NCBI RefSeq assembly: GCF_006385135.1
Contig: NZ_CP041025.1
Location: forward strand, 1,457,501 to 1,521,500
DNA length: 64,000 nt
Direction of reading: 5' to 3'
Source of the DNA: Paremcibacter congregatus
GTDB taxonomy: Bacteria > Pseudomonadota > Alphaproteobacteria > Sphingomonadales > Emcibacteraceae
In this document: piece after piece, positions 33,972-45,160 of the stretch
How the letters are laid out: each line of letters starts with the position of its first letter
How positions within the stretch are numbered: position 1 is the first letter of the stretch
Made by a program: the position numbers and the translations under genes
Notes under the pieces: generated by a model
Told to the model about the DNA's origin: nothing
The model's input: the letters and a program-made list of their open reading frames with translations, nothing else
Database searches by the model: none

Positions 33972-34808
33972 ATGGCACGTGAGAAGATCAATATGAGTGG
34001 TTTGGATAAGCCGGGGGCAATTTTTGTCAAAGCAGGCGATATTGAAATTCGTCTTGCCAATTCCGAAACTGAACTTCTGGCTGCCCAGAAACTGCGGTAT
34101 CAGGTCTTCTATAAGGAAATGCATGCCAAGCCGACCGGTGAAATGGAAAAACTGGGCCGGGATTATGACGATTTCGATCTGGTGTGTGATCATTTGCTGG
34201 CCTTTGATACCAGCAAGACCGGCGATGATGCCGTGATTGCCACATACCGTTTGTTGCGCGAAGAAAAAATTGATGGCATCCAGAATTTCTACTCTTCCCA
34301 GGAATTCGATCTCAGCAATATGGACAAAAAACCCTTCCGCGACAGAATGGCCGGACGTCAGGGGCTGGAACTGGGGCGAAGTTGTGTGCGGGAAGCTTAC
34401 CGGTCTAACAATATCATTCAGCTGATGTGGAAGGCGATCATCGTCTATATCACCCATCACAAGGTCGGCTGTCTGTTTGGCTGCGCCAGTCTGGCCGGGG
34501 TGATCCAGGGGGATCTGGAATTGCCGTTGTCTTATCTGTATCATAAATATAAGACTCCGGATGATATCAATATTCCCGCTCTGCCGGAACGGTTTCAGAA
34601 GATGGATTATTATCCGGCGGATTATGAAGGCCTGAGTAAAGCCAAGCGTCAATTGGCGCCCTTGGTGCGCGGTTATGCGGCGCTCGGCTGTTATATCGGC
34701 GACGGCGCGGTCATTGACGAGCAGTTTAACACCACCGATGTGTTTATCCTGCTGTTCACGGACCGTCTGCGTGAACGCAACCCCCAAATGTTTGACGGCA
34801 TCGAATAG
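33972..34808 (+). CDS. OlsB-like N-acyltransferase (GNAT fold), ornithine lipid synthesis or related
   Basis: A 278-residue GNAT-type acyltransferase of the OlsB/COG3176 family. Family stretches: LLAAQKLRYQVFYKEM, GRQGLELGRSCVREAYRSN, HKVGCLFGCASLAGVIQGD. OlsB adds a 3-hydroxy fatty acid from acyl carrier protein to the alpha-amino group of ornithine to make lyso-ornithine lipid. The second step needs an OlsA acyltransferase, and a PlsC/OlsA-like gene lies about 18 kb away at 52895-53734. The same fold also includes PEP-CTERM-associated acyltransferases and LuxI-like enzymes, so the acceptor is not certain. An alternative start is at 33993 with GAGAAG upstream. Confidence 0.82.
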   Translation: MAREKINMSGLDKPGAIFVKAGDIEIRLANSETELLAAQKLRYQVFYKEMHAKPTGEMEKLGRDYDDFDLVCDHLLAFDTSKTGDDAVIATYRLLREEKIDGIQNFYSSQEFDLSNMDKKPFRDRMAGRQGLELGRSCVREAYRSNNIIQLMWKAIIVYITHHKVGCLFGCASLAGVIQGDLELPLSYLYHKYKTPDDINIPALPERFQKMDYYPADYEGLSKAKRQLAPLVRGYAALGCYIGDGAVIDEQFNTTDVFILLFTDRLRERNPQMFDGIE

Positions 34809-34876
34809 GTTAAGCGTACGGTCGCAAGGTGTCTTTCCTTCGTAATTTCGTAATTCGATATTTAGGTAAGTTTTTT

Positions 34877-35155
34877 ATGAAAAAAAATAGCCTTGAAGAC
34901 AAACGGAAATTAAAAGATCTCGCTTGCATCGGACGCGCGACCGAAAGTGATCTTCATGTTCTCGGGATTAGGCATGTGGAACAGCTGAAAAAGTGGTCAG
35001 GTGCGGATCTATATTCAGCATTATGCGAAAAAACAGGCGTTCAACATAACATCTGCTGTCTTGATGTTTTCAACTGCGTCGTAGCTCAGGCGAATGACCC
35101 TGATCTCCCGAAAGAACAGTGTGACTGGTGCAATGTGAGGAAAACATCACGCTAA
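34877..35155 (+). CDS. Helix-hairpin-helix protein of the Cdd1 (pathogenicity locus) family
   Basis: A 92-residue cytoplasmic protein starting MKKNSLEDKRKLKDLACIGR. The first half is a helix-hairpin-helix (IGRATESDLHVLGIRHVEQLKKW), the DNA- or protein-binding unit also seen in the TfoX C-terminus. The second half has the Cdd1/PF11731 cysteine pattern NICCLDVFNCVV and EQCDWCNVRK. The family is widespread, small and without a known role. AGGTAAG lies before the ATG; a longer frame begins at 34829. It is 68 bp after the OlsB-like gene and probably in the same transcript. Confidence 0.82.
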   Translation: MKKNSLEDKRKLKDLACIGRATESDLHVLGIRHVEQLKKWSGADLYSALCEKTGVQHNICCLDVFNCVVAQANDPDLPKEQCDWCNVRKTSR

Positions 35156-35199
35156 CTAAGTGGGGTACACTCTAATCGAAGCCTTTTCTGATGTCGGGG

Positions 35200-35282
35200 G
35201 GGAGGGTGAATTACGGTGAAATTCCGGTCACGGCTTACTTTTTATCCGAATTGCCCCCACGATATGGGAAGATCTCAGGTGC
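35200..35282 (+). promoter_or_regulatory. Weak cobalamin-riboswitch-like sequence, unproven
   Basis: In plus orientation the order AGGGTGAA, then CGGTGAAATTCCGGTCACGGC, then GCCCCCACGA, then GGGAAGATCTCAGGTGC echoes conserved pieces of the cobalamin riboswitch core and its 3' box. The ACTGT loop and the 5' half of P1/P2 are not convincingly present. No plus-strand gene follows, as maeB is on the other strand. It may be a decayed element or a chance match. Confidence 0.18.
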
Positions 35283-35312
35283 GGGACAGGAGGAGGTGTC
35301 TTCCTGTCCCGC
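35281..35312. terminator. Strong hairpin at the 3' side of maeB
   Basis: Perfect arms GCGGGACAGG and CCTGTCCCGC, extended by a few more pairs, lie 7 bp after the maeB stop codon. There is no uridine run directly after it on the minus strand. On the plus strand T-rich sequence follows nine bases later. It may stop transcripts from both sides or protect the maeB 3' end. Confidence 0.55.
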
Positions 35313-35318
35313 GAAGCC

Positions 35319-37595
35319 CTATTTTTTCAACAGATTGACATTATGGGCGGCGAGGGCGGCGAGATTGATGATTTCGGACGCATAGGACCCCATGGGGATC
35401 ACCTGTACCGAATGGGTCAGGCCGACCAGCATCGGGCCGATCACGGTGCCGCCCCCCAGTTCCCGCAGAAGTTTTGTCGAAATATGGGCTGAATGCATGC
35501 CTGGCATGATCAGGACGTTGGCCGGTCCGGACAGACGGCAGAAGGGATAGCTCTGCATGATTTCCGGATTGAGCGCCACACCGGCGTGCATTTCACCTTC
35601 ATATTCGAAATCGACATCTTTCGTATCCAGAACGCTTACGGCTTCCCGTGATGTGGTGGCGAGAATGCCGCCTGTCGGGTTGCCAAAATTGGTGTAAGAC
35701 ATAAAGGCAACCCGGGGTTCAATGCCAAAATGGCGTACCGTATCGGCGGTATGAATGGCGATTTCGGCCATTTCCTCGGCTGTGGGCATTTCATTGATGG
35801 CGGTATCGGCGACAAAGATCGTCCGGTCCTCGGCCACAACAATGGATAGTCCCATGGCCTTACGGTCAGGCAGCGGATCGATTACCTTGGTAATGCTTTC
35901 CAGAGCGGCGGCGTAATGGCGGGTGTGACCGGTGACCATGGCGTCTGCATCGCCAAAGGCAAGCATGCAGGCGCCAAAAACATTGCGGTCACTGCGCACC
36001 AGACGCAGGCAGTCGCGAAACAGATAGCCGTCACGTTGCAGTTTGGAAAACAGGAATTCGGCATATTGGTGGCTTTTGTCACTGTTCCGGCCGTGGTGGA
36101 TTTCAAGTTTGTCCGTGCGGTCATGGCCGATGCGTTCCAGATGATCACGGATTGGTTCTTCATGACCAAGCAAGACGGCCTTGCCATAGCCATTCTGTTC
36201 AAAACCAAGGGCTGCACGCAGGACAGTTTCCTCATCGGCCTCGGTGAAAATCACCCGTTTGAGGTCCTTGCCGAGTTGATCATAAACCATTTGCAGGGTG
36301 CCGGTCGTCGGGTTGAGCCGCGCCGCCAGTTCCTTGCGGTAGGCATTCATATCGATCAACGGTTTTTTGGCGACGCCGCTTTTGATCGCGGCTTCGGCCA
36401 CGGCCGGGGAAATGGCGCTGATCAGTCGGGGGTCGAAAGGTGCCGGAATGATATAGTCCGGTCCGTATTTGGGGTGGCCTCCGGTATAGGCGGCGGCAAC
36501 TTCATCAGGCACATCCTCCCGGGCGAGCTCGGCAATGGCCAGGGCTGCGGCGACTTTCATTTCATCATTAATGGTCGACGCCCGCACATCAAGCGCGCCG
36601 CGAAAGATATAAGGGAAACCAAGCACATTATTGACCTGGTTAGGATAATCGGACCGACCTGTGGCGACAATGGCATCGGGGCGGACGGCCTTGACGTCTT
36701 CCGGCGTAATTTCCGGATCCGGATTGGCCATGGCGAAAATAATTGGCTTGTCGGCCATGTTTTTTACCATTTCCTGTGATACCGCTCCTTGAACAGACAG
36801 ACCAAGAAAGACATCGGCGCCTTTCAGGGCCTCTTCCAGGCTGCGGTGTTCGGTTTCAACCGCGTGGGCCGATTTCCATTGGTTCATGCCTTCTTCGCGG
36901 CCCTGATAGATCACGCCCTTGCTGTCGCACATGATAACGTTGTGATGGGGGACGCCCATCGCCTTGATCAGTTCTGTACAGGCAATGGCGGCAGCACCGG
37001 CGCCGTTGACCACTACTGTGACATCCTTGATATCGCGGTCAGTAAGGTCAATAGCGTTAATAATGCCGGCGCCGGTGATGATCGCGGTGCCGTGCTGATC
37101 ATCATGGAAGACCGGGATATCCATTTTTTCCCGGAGCGCCTGTTCTATGATGAAACATTCCGGCGCCTTGATATCTTCCAGATTAATGCCGCCAAAGGTC
37201 GGCCCAAGCAGTTTAACGCAATTGATGAATTCATCTACGTCTGTGGTATCGACTTCCAGATCAATGCCGTCGATGTCGGCGAACCGTTTGAAGAGAACGG
37301 CCTTGCCTTCCATTACCGGTTTTGACGCCAGCGGGCCAAGATTACCGAGGCCAAGAATGGCGGTGCCATTGGTGATGATCGCCACAAGGTTTCCTTTGGC
37401 GGTATAATCATAGGCAAGGTTGGGATGTTCGGCGATGGCGCGTACCGGTGCGGCGACGCCGGGGGAGTAGGCAAGCGACAGATCGCGTTGGGTCGCCATG
37501 GATTTTGTCGCGGTAATTTCCAGCTTTCCCGGCCGGCCGGCGGCGTGATAATGAAGCGCTTCCTTATCGCCAAAATCATTTTTCTTGTCACTCAT
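35319..37595 (-). CDS. maeB: NADP-dependent malic enzyme, MaeB type with C-terminal phosphotransacetylase-like domain
   Basis: A 758-residue malic enzyme from ATG 37595 (the frame continues to 37643, but AAAGGA is best placed for this start). The N-terminal 430 residues form the malic and NAD-binding domains: [16 protein letters not shown], the acid/metal region [11 protein letters not shown], then [17 protein letters not shown]. The C-terminal 320 residues are the phosphotransacetylase-like domain ([38 protein letters not shown]), which is regulatory in this class and responds to acetyl-CoA. The enzyme decarboxylates malate to pyruvate and supplies NADPH. It is divergent from mutS across a 290-bp AT-rich gap, an arrangement usual in alphaproteobacteria. 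Confidence 0.96.
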   Translation of the reverse strand: MSDKKNDFGDKEALHYHAAGRPGKLEITATKSMATQRDLSLAYSPGVAAPVRAIAEHPNLAYDYTAKGNLVAIITNGTAILGLGNLGPLASKPVMEGKAVLFKRFADIDGIDLEVDTTDVDEFINCVKLLGPTFGGINLEDIKAPECFIIEQALREKMDIPVFHDDQHGTAIITGAGIINAIDLTDRDIKDVTVVVNGAGAAAIACTELIKAMGVPHHNVIMCDSKGVIYQGREEGMNQWKSAHAVETEHRSLEEALKGADVFLGLSVQGAVSQEMVKNMADKPIIFAMANPDPEITPEDVKAVRPDAIVATGRSDYPNQVNNVLGFPYIFRGALDVRASTINDEMKVAAALAIAELAREDVPDEVAAAYTGGHPKYGPDYIIPAPFDPRLISAISPAVAEAAIKSGVAKKPLIDMNAYRKELAARLNPTTGTLQMVYDQLGKDLKRVIFTEADEETVLRAALGFEQNGYGKAVLLGHEEPIRDHLERIGHDRTDKLEIHHGRNSDKSHQYAEFLFSKLQRDGYLFRDCLRLVRSDRNVFGACMLAFGDADAMVTGHTRHYAAALESITKVIDPLPDRKAMGLSIVVAEDRTIFVADTAINEMPTAEEMAEIAIHTADTVRHFGIEPRVAFMSYTNFGNPTGGILATTSREAVSVLDTKDVDFEYEGEMHAGVALNPEIMQSYPFCRLSGPANVLIMPGMHSAHISTKLLRELGGGTVIGPMLVGLTHSVQVIPMGSYASEIINLAALAAHNVNLLKK

Positions 37596-37886
37596 ATTCA
37601 TTAGTCCTTTTACTTCACGCGGTGCCTGAATTTGGTTGTTCATCTCAGGCTTATATTTTTAAGCGCTTTTTATAGTTTCAATCGGGTCGGAAGAATTGCT
37701 TTCCGGTGTCGGAATAGATAAAGTATCTTCAGTATGGCCGCCAGAGGGGCGAACGGAAAGAGTAAAATACATTTAATCCATTATTTCTTATATGGGTACT
37801 ATTGTTATCTTAATTGTATATATATTGTAATTTTATTAAATGCAAATAACAAAAATCTTTATTAATATATTAAACTAGAGAGTTTT

Positions 37887-40688
37887 ATGACGGAAACAGC
37901 AGCGGCAAAACATTCCCGGTCCAACGCGGCAGTCGCAGAGTATGGTTCTTCAGTGGAACCGGGGCGCAATGCGGACGGTAAAGCGACGAAAAAGACCCGT
38001 GCCGCGGCGGATGTCGTAACACCGATGATGGCGCAATATCTTGACCTTAAGGCCAAGAATCAGGATTACCTGTTGTTTTACCGTATGGGGGATTTTTACG
38101 AACTGTTTTTCGATGATGCAGTTAAGGCGGCGGAAGCGCTCGATATTACCCTGACCAAACGCGGAAAGCATAGTGGTAATGACATTCCCATGTGTGGTGT
38201 TCCGGTGCATGCGGCGGAAAATTATCTGTCACGTTTGATCCGAAAGGGATTCAAGGTCGCGGTGTGTGAACAGATGGAAGACCCGGCGGAGGCCAAAAAG
38301 CGGGGGGCCAAATCTGTGGTCCGACGCGATGTCGTGCGTCTGGTAACACCCGGCACCATAACGGAGGAAAACCTGCTTAACGCCCGACAGAATAATTTTC
38401 TTGCGGCCTTGTCCCGGGCCCAGAACGACTTTGCGCTGGCCTGGCTTGATATTTCGACAGGAGATTTTTTTGTTACGGCCCTTGACCCGGCCAATCTGGA
38501 CGCGGAATTATCGCGGCTGCAGGCGGGAGAATTAATCCTTTCCGCCCAGGTTGTGGAAGATGAACGGCTGGGGGATGGCCTGGAAGACTGGCGTCATATT
38601 CTGAGTTATGTGGAAAACAGTACTTTTGATAGTACGGCCGCGGAGACGACGCTGAAGGCGTCATACGGGGTATCCGTTCTGGAAGGTATCGGCAGCTACA
38701 CGCGGGCGCAATTGTCGGCCTGCGGGGCATTGGTGGTTTATCTTCAGGAAACCCAGAAAGGGCAGTTGCCGAAGTTGGCGCATCCCCTGAGTGTGGGAGA
38801 GGAAAGCACCGTGATGATCGACGGGGCGACCCGCCGGAATCTTGAATTGACTCATACTTTGGCGGGATCACGGAAAGGCAGTTTACTGCATTGTCTTGAC
38901 CGGACCGTGACAGGCGCTGGCGCGCGGCTGCTGAACAGCCGTCTTAATGCGCCCTTGATGGATCCGGGGACGATTGGGCGGCGTCTGGATCTGGTGGCGT
39001 ATTTTCAGGAACACGAAGGTCTGCGCCATAAAATCCGGGATCTTTTAAAACGATGTCCTGATCTGGAACGGGCCATGTCACGCCTGTCGCTCGGGCGGGG
39101 TGGACCCCGTGATCTGGCGGCGGTGCGGGATGGTTTGATTCAGGCCGGCGGGATCAAAAATATTTTCCAAAGTAAGCAGACGGCGGATACTCTCGAAAGT
39201 TTGCCGGCCGATATTGATCAAATTCTTGAAAATATGGGCCGTCATCAGGATGTTATCGCATTGTTACAACGGGCGTTGGCCGAAGAACTGCCTACCATTA
39301 TTCGCGACGGGAATTTTATTGCCAAGGGCTATCACGGGGCGCTGGATGAGTTTCGCATGTTGTCGAGTGAGAGCAAGCGTTTGATCTTGGGACTGGAAAG
39401 CCAATATCGCGAACAGTCCGGTGTTAGTGGTCTTAAAATTAAATATAACAATGTATTAGGCTATTTTATTGAAGTAACGGCGTTGCATGCTGACAAGCTG
39501 ATGGGGCCACCGCTCAATGAAGATTTCATTCACCGCCAGACCTTGGCCAATGTGGTGCGGTTCAACAGCAGTGAACTGGCGAAACTCGCCGGCAAGATAG
39601 GCCAGGCGGCGGATCGGGCATTGGCGTTGGAACATGAAATTTACGAAGAACTGGTGGGGGCTGTTCTGATGCAGTGGCAGCAGATCAGTCGTGCAGCCCA
39701 GGCGTTGGCGCAGCTGGATGTGGCTACGGCCCTGGCGGAACTGGCCGCTGAAAAGAATTATTGCCGGCCAAAGGTTGATGCCAGTCTGGCCTTCGCAGTG
39801 GAGCATGGCCGTCACCCGGTGGTGGAGGCGGCTTTGCTTGCGGCAAATACGGACCATTTTGTTGCCAATGACTGTAATCTTGATCCGGGGAACCGGTTGT
39901 GGTTGATTACAGGACCGAATATGGCGGGTAAAAGTACTTTTCTGCGTCAGAATGCGGTGATCGCCCTGATGGCGCAAATGGGCAGCTTTGTCCCGGCGCG
40001 GTCGGCGCACATCGGGGTTGTTGATCGCCTGTTCAGCCGCGTGGGCGCGTCAGATGATCTGGCGCGGGGGCGTTCAACCTTTATGGTGGAAATGGTGGAA
40101 ACGGCGGCCATCCTCAACCAGTCCAGTGAACGATCTCTGGTTATCCTGGACGAGATCGGGCGGGGAACGGCGACCTATGATGGCTTGTCCATTGCCTGGG
40201 CGGCGGTAGAACATATTCATGAGGTGAACCAGTGCCGGGCGTTGTTTGCAACCCATTATCATGAAATGACGGCGCTGGCGGCAAAGCTCAGCGATCTGGC
40301 GCTGCATTATATGAAGGTCAAGGACTGGGAAGGGGAGGTGATCTTCCTGCATGAAGTGGCGGCGGGATCGGCGGACCGGTCTTACGGGATTCAGGTGGCG
40401 AAGCTTGCCGGATTGCCCAAAGTGGTTGTCGAACGCGCCCAACAAGTGCTACATAGTCTGGAACAAGGCGGACAGGGCGCGGCCAAGGGCCAGAAGATGG
40501 AAGAACTGGCCGATGATTTGCCGCTTTTCTCGGCGATTCAGATGCAGGTCAACAAGCCGCCTGCTGATGACAACGGTACGGCCGCCCGCTTAGAGCGGGA
40601 ACTGGCGGAGATTAATCCTGATGACCTGTCCCCCCGCGCGGCGATGGACATGCTCTATCACTTAAAAAAGATACAACAAGATGGCTAA
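37887..40688 (+). CDS. mutS: DNA mismatch repair protein MutS
   Basis: A 933-residue MutS. After a roughly 45-residue variable N-terminus, domain I has the mismatch-reading motif [14 protein letters not shown] with its Phe-x-Glu. The ATPase domain has Walker [10 protein letters not shown] at about residue 677, Walker [17 protein letters not shown] and the following [10 protein letters not shown]. It recognises mispairs and small loops and works with MutL, not in the window. The last codons overlap the glnD start by 8 bp, so the two genes are translationally coupled. Start ATG 37887 follows AGAG in a very AT-rich leader. Confidence 0.98.
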   Translation: MTETAAAKHSRSNAAVAEYGSSVEPGRNADGKATKKTRAAADVVTPMMAQYLDLKAKNQDYLLFYRMGDFYELFFDDAVKAAEALDITLTKRGKHSGNDIPMCGVPVHAAENYLSRLIRKGFKVAVCEQMEDPAEAKKRGAKSVVRRDVVRLVTPGTITEENLLNARQNNFLAALSRAQNDFALAWLDISTGDFFVTALDPANLDAELSRLQAGELILSAQVVEDERLGDGLEDWRHILSYVENSTFDSTAAETTLKASYGVSVLEGIGSYTRAQLSACGALVVYLQETQKGQLPKLAHPLSVGEESTVMIDGATRRNLELTHTLAGSRKGSLLHCLDRTVTGAGARLLNSRLNAPLMDPGTIGRRLDLVAYFQEHEGLRHKIRDLLKRCPDLERAMSRLSLGRGGPRDLAAVRDGLIQAGGIKNIFQSKQTADTLESLPADIDQILENMGRHQDVIALLQRALAEELPTIIRDGNFIAKGYHGALDEFRMLSSESKRLILGLESQYREQSGVSGLKIKYNNVLGYFIEVTALHADKLMGPPLNEDFIHRQTLANVVRFNSSELAKLAGKIGQAADRALALEHEIYEELVGAVLMQWQQISRAAQALAQLDVATALAELAAEKNYCRPKVDASLAFAVEHGRHPVVEAALLAANTDHFVANDCNLDPGNRLWLITGPNMAGKSTFLRQNAVIALMAQMGSFVPARSAHIGVVDRLFSRVGASDDLARGRSTFMVEMVETAAILNQSSERSLVILDEIGRGTATYDGLSIAWAAVEHIHEVNQCRALFATHYHEMTALAAKLSDLALHYMKVKDWEGEVIFLHEVAAGSADRSYGIQVAKLAGLPKVVVERAQQVLHSLEQGGQGAAKGQKMEELADDLPLFSAIQMQVNKPPADDNGTAARLERELAEINPDDLSPRAAMDMLYHLKKIQQDG

Positions 40689-43503
40689 AATCTACCGGCA
40701 AAAACAGGTTTTCGATCGTAAGACGTTTTCAACCCGTCTTTCCGCGTTGAAAGAACAGTACGGACCATCGGATATTCGCCCGGCGCTGGTGGATCTGTTC
40801 AAGGAATATTATCAGCAGGGATTTGATGAAGTTCGCCGGCGTTGTGAGACGGGCGCCAACGGGAAACCGCTTGCCATGGCGCAGACTTTTCTCACCGATG
40901 AAATTATCTTGCAGCTTTATACCGTCACGACAAGCTATATTTATACCGAGAAAAACCGCACCTCTGGCGAACGTTTGAGCCTGGTTGCGATCGGGGGATA
41001 TGGCCGGATGGATATGGTGCCTTATTCCGACGTGGACCTGCTGTTTTTACTGCCATACAAGCAAACCCCCTGGGGCGAGCGGGTGGTGGAATATATTCTC
41101 TACATGCTGTGGGACATTGGTTTTAAAGTTGGACATGCGGTACGCACGGTCAATGAAAGTATTCGTTTGGCCAGGGAAGATCTGACAATCCGCACCTCTC
41201 TGCTGGAATCCCGACATATCTGTGCTGATGAGGAACTGTATGAGGAATTTCTCACCCGTTATGACAAAGAGGTGATTTCCGGTCATGAGCCTGAATTTGT
41301 CGAGGAAAAACTTAATGAACGCGATACACGCCATGTGAAGCTTGGCCAGGCGCGTTATGTGGTGGAACCGAATATTAAGGAAGGCAAGGGGGGATTGCGG
41401 GACCTGCAAACGCTCTACTGGATTTCCAAGTTCATTTATGGGGTGCATAGCGTCGGGGAAGTGGTTGAAAAAGGAATATTCTCGGCGGGGGACTATCGTC
41501 AGTTCCAGAAGGCCTATAATTTCCTGACCACGGTTCGGTTTCATTTGCACTATGTTTCGGAACGGGCGGAAGAACGGATATCTTTCGGGGTGCAGAAAAT
41601 TCTCGCCGAACGTCTGGGGTATGCCGACCGGGCGGGGTTGTCGGGGGTAGAGCGCTTTATGAAGCATTACTTCCTTACCGCCAAGACGGTCGGGGACCTG
41701 ACGCGCATTTATTGCGCCTACCTGGAAGATAAACACAAGCGCAAGCCGCGCCTGCGTATGCCGCGTTTTGGCCTGCACAAACGTAAAGTTGGGGTTTTTC
41801 CTGTCGAAGGCAGCCGCATTTCCCTGACAACCTCGAAGGACCTGAAAGACGATCCGGTCAATATGATCCGGATATTCCATATCGCCCAGCAACAGGACTT
41901 GGATATACATCCCCGCGCCATGCGCCGAATTCGCCAGAATCTGACTTTGGTTGATCGAAAATTACAAAAAAATGTCGAAGCCAACAGATTGTTCATGGAA
42001 ATTCTGACCTTCAAGGATGGACCGGGATTTGCCCTGCGTCTTATGAATGAAGCAGGAATTCTGGGGAAATTTATTCCTGATTTTGGCCGTGTTGTCGCCC
42101 AGATGCAGTTTGACATGTATCATGTCTATACGGTGGACGAGCACACGATTCGGGCGATTGAACTCTTGTCGGAAGTGGAACGGGGATTGCTTGCCGAGGA
42201 CCATCCGTTGGCCAATGATATTGTGCATAAGGTGCTGTCCCGGGAAGTGCTTTATGTGGCGGTAATGCTGCATGATATCGCCAAGGGACGCAAGGGTGAC
42301 CATTCGGTGCTCGGGGAAGAGGTGGCGAAAAAGCTTTGTCCGCGTATGGGACTGAATGCGGCCCAGACGGAAACCGTTGCCTGGTTGGTGCGGCATCATT
42401 TGGACATGACCCATGTGGCGTTCAAGCGCGACCTTAATGACCCAAAAACCATTTCGGACTTCGCCCAGATTATCCAGAGCCCGGAACGCCTGCGGTTGCT
42501 GCTGGTGTTGACCGTTGTTGATATCCGTGCGGTGGGACCAAAGATCTGGAACGGCTGGAAGGGACAGTTGCTGAGAGAACTCTATTATCAGGCGGAAGAG
42601 TATCTTTTCGGAGGCCATATTGAAACAGGTAACAAATACCGGATTGAGGCCGCGAAGAAAGATTTGCAGGAAGAGCTTCAGGACTGGACTGATGAAGAAT
42701 TTTCCGCTTATAGCGATCGGTTCTACGATTCTTACTGGCTGGCGCTTAACCTTGAAAATCAGGCCCGGAATGCCCGGTTGATTGCCCTGTCAGACCGTAT
42801 TGGTGAAAAGCTGACCATCAATATTCATGTGGATGAATTTCAGAGTATTTCTGAACTGACCATTTATGCCCAGGATCATCCCGGTCTTTTTGCCCGGATG
42901 ACAGGGGCGATCACGATCAGCGGCGCGTCAATCCAGGATGCCAAGATTTTCACCACCAAGGATGGCATGGCGCTGGATACGTTCTGGATTCAGGAACCGG
43001 ATGGCGGGATTTTTAAAGACAAGCATAAACTGGCGCGTCTTAAAAGCACGATTGAGCGTACCCTGGCCGGAGAAATCCTGCCGCGGAAGGAACTCGAAGC
43101 CCTGCGGAACCGGCCACGGGCCATCGATGCCTTTACGGTGGAACCACGGGTGCTGATCGATAATATGGCCAGTAACCGTTATACGGTGGTTGAACTGAAC
43201 GGTCTTGACCGCCCGGGTTTTTTGCACATGTTGTCGCAGGCGCTGGTGGATCTGAAACTGTCGATCGGCAGTGCTCATGTGGCGACCTTTGGGGAACGGG
43301 CGGTGACGGTGTTCTTTATATGTGACCTGTTTGGGCATAAGGTTCATAATGAAGCCAAATTGCAGAAGATCAGAGAAAAGCTGATGGAAGCCTTGCTGGC
43401 GGGCACCAAAAAGACCGCAGGCAAGAAAAAAACAGTCAAGAAAACGGTCGTGAAGAAAAGCACGGTTAAAAAGGTTAGAAAACCACGGGAAAGTGTAAAA
43501 TAA
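40681..43503 (+). CDS. glnD: Bifunctional [protein-PII] uridylyltransferase/uridylyl-removing enzyme
   Basis: A 940-residue GlnD, the nitrogen sensor that uridylylates PII when glutamine is low. Order: nucleotidyltransferase domain with [20 protein letters not shown] (near 100-125); GlnE-like helical region; HD hydrolase domain with [18 protein letters not shown] (near 530); two C-terminal ACT domains beginning [20 protein letters not shown] and [20 protein letters not shown] that bind glutamine. The final 34 residues are an unusual basic tail with 13 lysines ([14 protein letters not shown]), not part of the family core. It overlaps mutS by 8 bp, and murJ starts 2 bp after its stop, so mutS-glnD-murJ form one operon. 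Confidence 0.97.
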   Translation: MAKIYRQKQVFDRKTFSTRLSALKEQYGPSDIRPALVDLFKEYYQQGFDEVRRRCETGANGKPLAMAQTFLTDEIILQLYTVTTSYIYTEKNRTSGERLSLVAIGGYGRMDMVPYSDVDLLFLLPYKQTPWGERVVEYILYMLWDIGFKVGHAVRTVNESIRLAREDLTIRTSLLESRHICADEELYEEFLTRYDKEVISGHEPEFVEEKLNERDTRHVKLGQARYVVEPNIKEGKGGLRDLQTLYWISKFIYGVHSVGEVVEKGIFSAGDYRQFQKAYNFLTTVRFHLHYVSERAEERISFGVQKILAERLGYADRAGLSGVERFMKHYFLTAKTVGDLTRIYCAYLEDKHKRKPRLRMPRFGLHKRKVGVFPVEGSRISLTTSKDLKDDPVNMIRIFHIAQQQDLDIHPRAMRRIRQNLTLVDRKLQKNVEANRLFMEILTFKDGPGFALRLMNEAGILGKFIPDFGRVVAQMQFDMYHVYTVDEHTIRAIELLSEVERGLLAEDHPLANDIVHKVLSREVLYVAVMLHDIAKGRKGDHSVLGEEVAKKLCPRMGLNAAQTETVAWLVRHHLDMTHVAFKRDLNDPKTISDFAQIIQSPERLRLLLVLTVVDIRAVGPKIWNGWKGQLLRELYYQAEEYLFGGHIETGNKYRIEAAKKDLQEELQDWTDEEFSAYSDRFYDSYWLALNLENQARNARLIALSDRIGEKLTINIHVDEFQSISELTIYAQDHPGLFARMTGAITISGASIQDAKIFTTKDGMALDTFWIQEPDGGIFKDKHKLARLKSTIERTLAGEILPRKELEALRNRPRAIDAFTVEPRVLIDNMASNRYTVVELNGLDRPGFLHMLSQALVDLKLSIGSAHVATFGERAVTVFFICDLFGHKVHNEAKLQKIREKLMEALLAGTKKTAGKKKTVKKTVVKKSTVKKVRKPRESVK

Positions 43504-43504
43504 T

Positions 43505-45076
43505 ATGTCCATCGGCAAAGCGGTTGCGATTTTCAGCAGCTTCACTTTTTTAAGTCGCATCCTGGGCTTTGTACGCGATATTCTCTCGGCGTCCATTTTG
43601 GGGGCCGGATTTGTGGCGGACTGCTTTTTCGTTGCGCTGAAATTGCCAAATTTCTTTCGGCGACTTTTTGCCGAGGGCGCATTCAGTGCCGCGTTTGTCC
43701 CGGTGTTTACCGCGACCCTGACCAAGGACGGTAAAGAAGAGGCTCTGAGCTTTGCTGAAAGCGCTTTCTCCTGCCTGTTGGTGGTGTTGCTGTCCCTGGT
43801 GGCGCTGATGGAAGTTTTTGCCCCTGGCCTGATTTATATCCTGACCGGCGGGTTCGGGGATGACGAGGTCAAATTTCAGCTGGCAGTTCTGTTGACCCGC
43901 TTTACCTTTCCTTTTCTGCTGTGTGTCAGTCTGGTGTCTTTGCTGGGCGGAATCCTTAACGCATTGGGGAAATTTTCTGAAACGGCGGCGACACCGATCA
44001 TTTTGAATCTCTGCATGATCAGCGCCCTGATTTTCTTTTCGAATAGTATGGATACACCGGCGCACAGTTTGGCGATTGCTGTGACCCTGGCCGGGATTAT
44101 TCAGTTGATTTGGCTGTATTTTGCCTGCCGCCGGGTGGGTTATCGATTGCGGTTGGTGATGCCAAAAGTGACCCCGAAAGTTAAACAGATGCTGGTGATC
44201 ATGATGCCTGTGGCCTTGGGCGCCGGGGTTATTCAGGTCAATCTCATGCTTGATTTGATCCTGGCGGCCAGATTGCCCAATGGGTCTATTTCCTTCCTGT
44301 TTTATGCAGATCGGCTAAATCAGTTGCCGGTCGGGGTGATTGGTGTGGCGCTTGGCACGGTGCTGTTGCCCATGCTGGCGCGGAACATAGCGGAAGGCAA
44401 CGATGATGAATGCAATTACAACCAGAACAGAGCCATTGAACTGGGTCTGTTCCTCACGGTGCCAGCGGCCATTGCCTTTATGGTCGTGCCCTATCCATTG
44501 ATCCATGTCTTATTTGAACGCAATGCCTTCACCAATACCGACAGTTGGCAGACGGCCTATGCCCTGATGGCCTATGCCGCCGGCTTGCCAGCCTATGTTC
44601 TGGCCAAGGTCTTCAGTCCGGGATATTTCGCCCGTCAGGACACCAAGACGCCGGTGAAATACGCTATGGTGGCCTTGGTGGTCAATATGACATTGAACCT
44701 GATTTTGATGCAGTATTTTGCCCATGTCGGTCTGGCGATGGCGACGGCAATCTCGGCCTGGCTCAATGTGGCGTTACTGGCCGGGGGGTTGATTCGGCGC
44801 GGGCATTTCAGGTTTGACCGCAGTGTATTGATCCGGCTGGGTAAATATACCCTCGCCAGTGCAGTCATGGGAGGGGTTGTCTGGGGACTGATGGCGCCGG
44901 TCTCGGGTCTGATTGCCGGGCCTCTGCTGATGAAGGTTACCGGCTTGTTGATCCTGATCAGCAGCGGGGTTGGCAGCTATATTGTCATGACCCTGGTGAC
45001 GGGTGCGTTCAGGTTGCGCGAAATGAAGGCGCTGTTGCGGCGAAAGAAAGCCCCGGCTGCTGATAACGCGTCTTGA
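43505..45076 (+). CDS. murJ: Lipid II flippase MurJ
   Basis: A 523-residue MOP-superfamily protein with about fourteen membrane segments. The N-terminus FLSRILGFVRDILSASILGAG and the stretch LPNFFRRLFAEGAFSAAFVPVF are diagnostic of MurJ (formerly MviN). It flips the peptidoglycan precursor lipid II to the outer face of the inner membrane and is normally essential. It starts directly after glnD and is followed by trpS after an 84-bp gap. This glnD-murJ-trpS order is common in alphaproteobacteria. Length is normal and no oddity was seen. Confidence 0.96.
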   Translation: MSIGKAVAIFSSFTFLSRILGFVRDILSASILGAGFVADCFFVALKLPNFFRRLFAEGAFSAAFVPVFTATLTKDGKEEALSFAESAFSCLLVVLLSLVALMEVFAPGLIYILTGGFGDDEVKFQLAVLLTRFTFPFLLCVSLVSLLGGILNALGKFSETAATPIILNLCMISALIFFSNSMDTPAHSLAIAVTLAGIIQLIWLYFACRRVGYRLRLVMPKVTPKVKQMLVIMMPVALGAGVIQVNLMLDLILAARLPNGSISFLFYADRLNQLPVGVIGVALGTVLLPMLARNIAEGNDDECNYNQNRAIELGLFLTVPAAIAFMVVPYPLIHVLFERNAFTNTDSWQTAYALMAYAAGLPAYVLAKVFSPGYFARQDTKTPVKYAMVALVVNMTLNLILMQYFAHVGLAMATAISAWLNVALLAGGLIRRGHFRFDRSVLIRLGKYTLASAVMGGVVWGLMAPVSGLIAGPLLMKVTGLLILISSGVGSYIVMTLVTGAFRLREMKALLRRKKAPAADNAS

Positions 45077-45160
45077 CCGTAACCGGTTTTGCAGCCATAA
45101 CATTTCACACAAACATGATCATATAAGGGACATGTCCAAAATGTCTTTAAGGAATAAAAA

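Noticed and set aside
33966-34787. Minus-strand open frame of 273 codons opposite the OlsB-like gene
   Set aside because: The plus-strand product matches the OlsB family throughout. The minus frame has no recognisable domain.
35191-35385. Plus-strand frame of 64 codons between the helix-hairpin-helix gene and maeB
   Set aside because: It runs into the maeB coding end on the other strand, has no convincing family features, and covers a region that looks structured.
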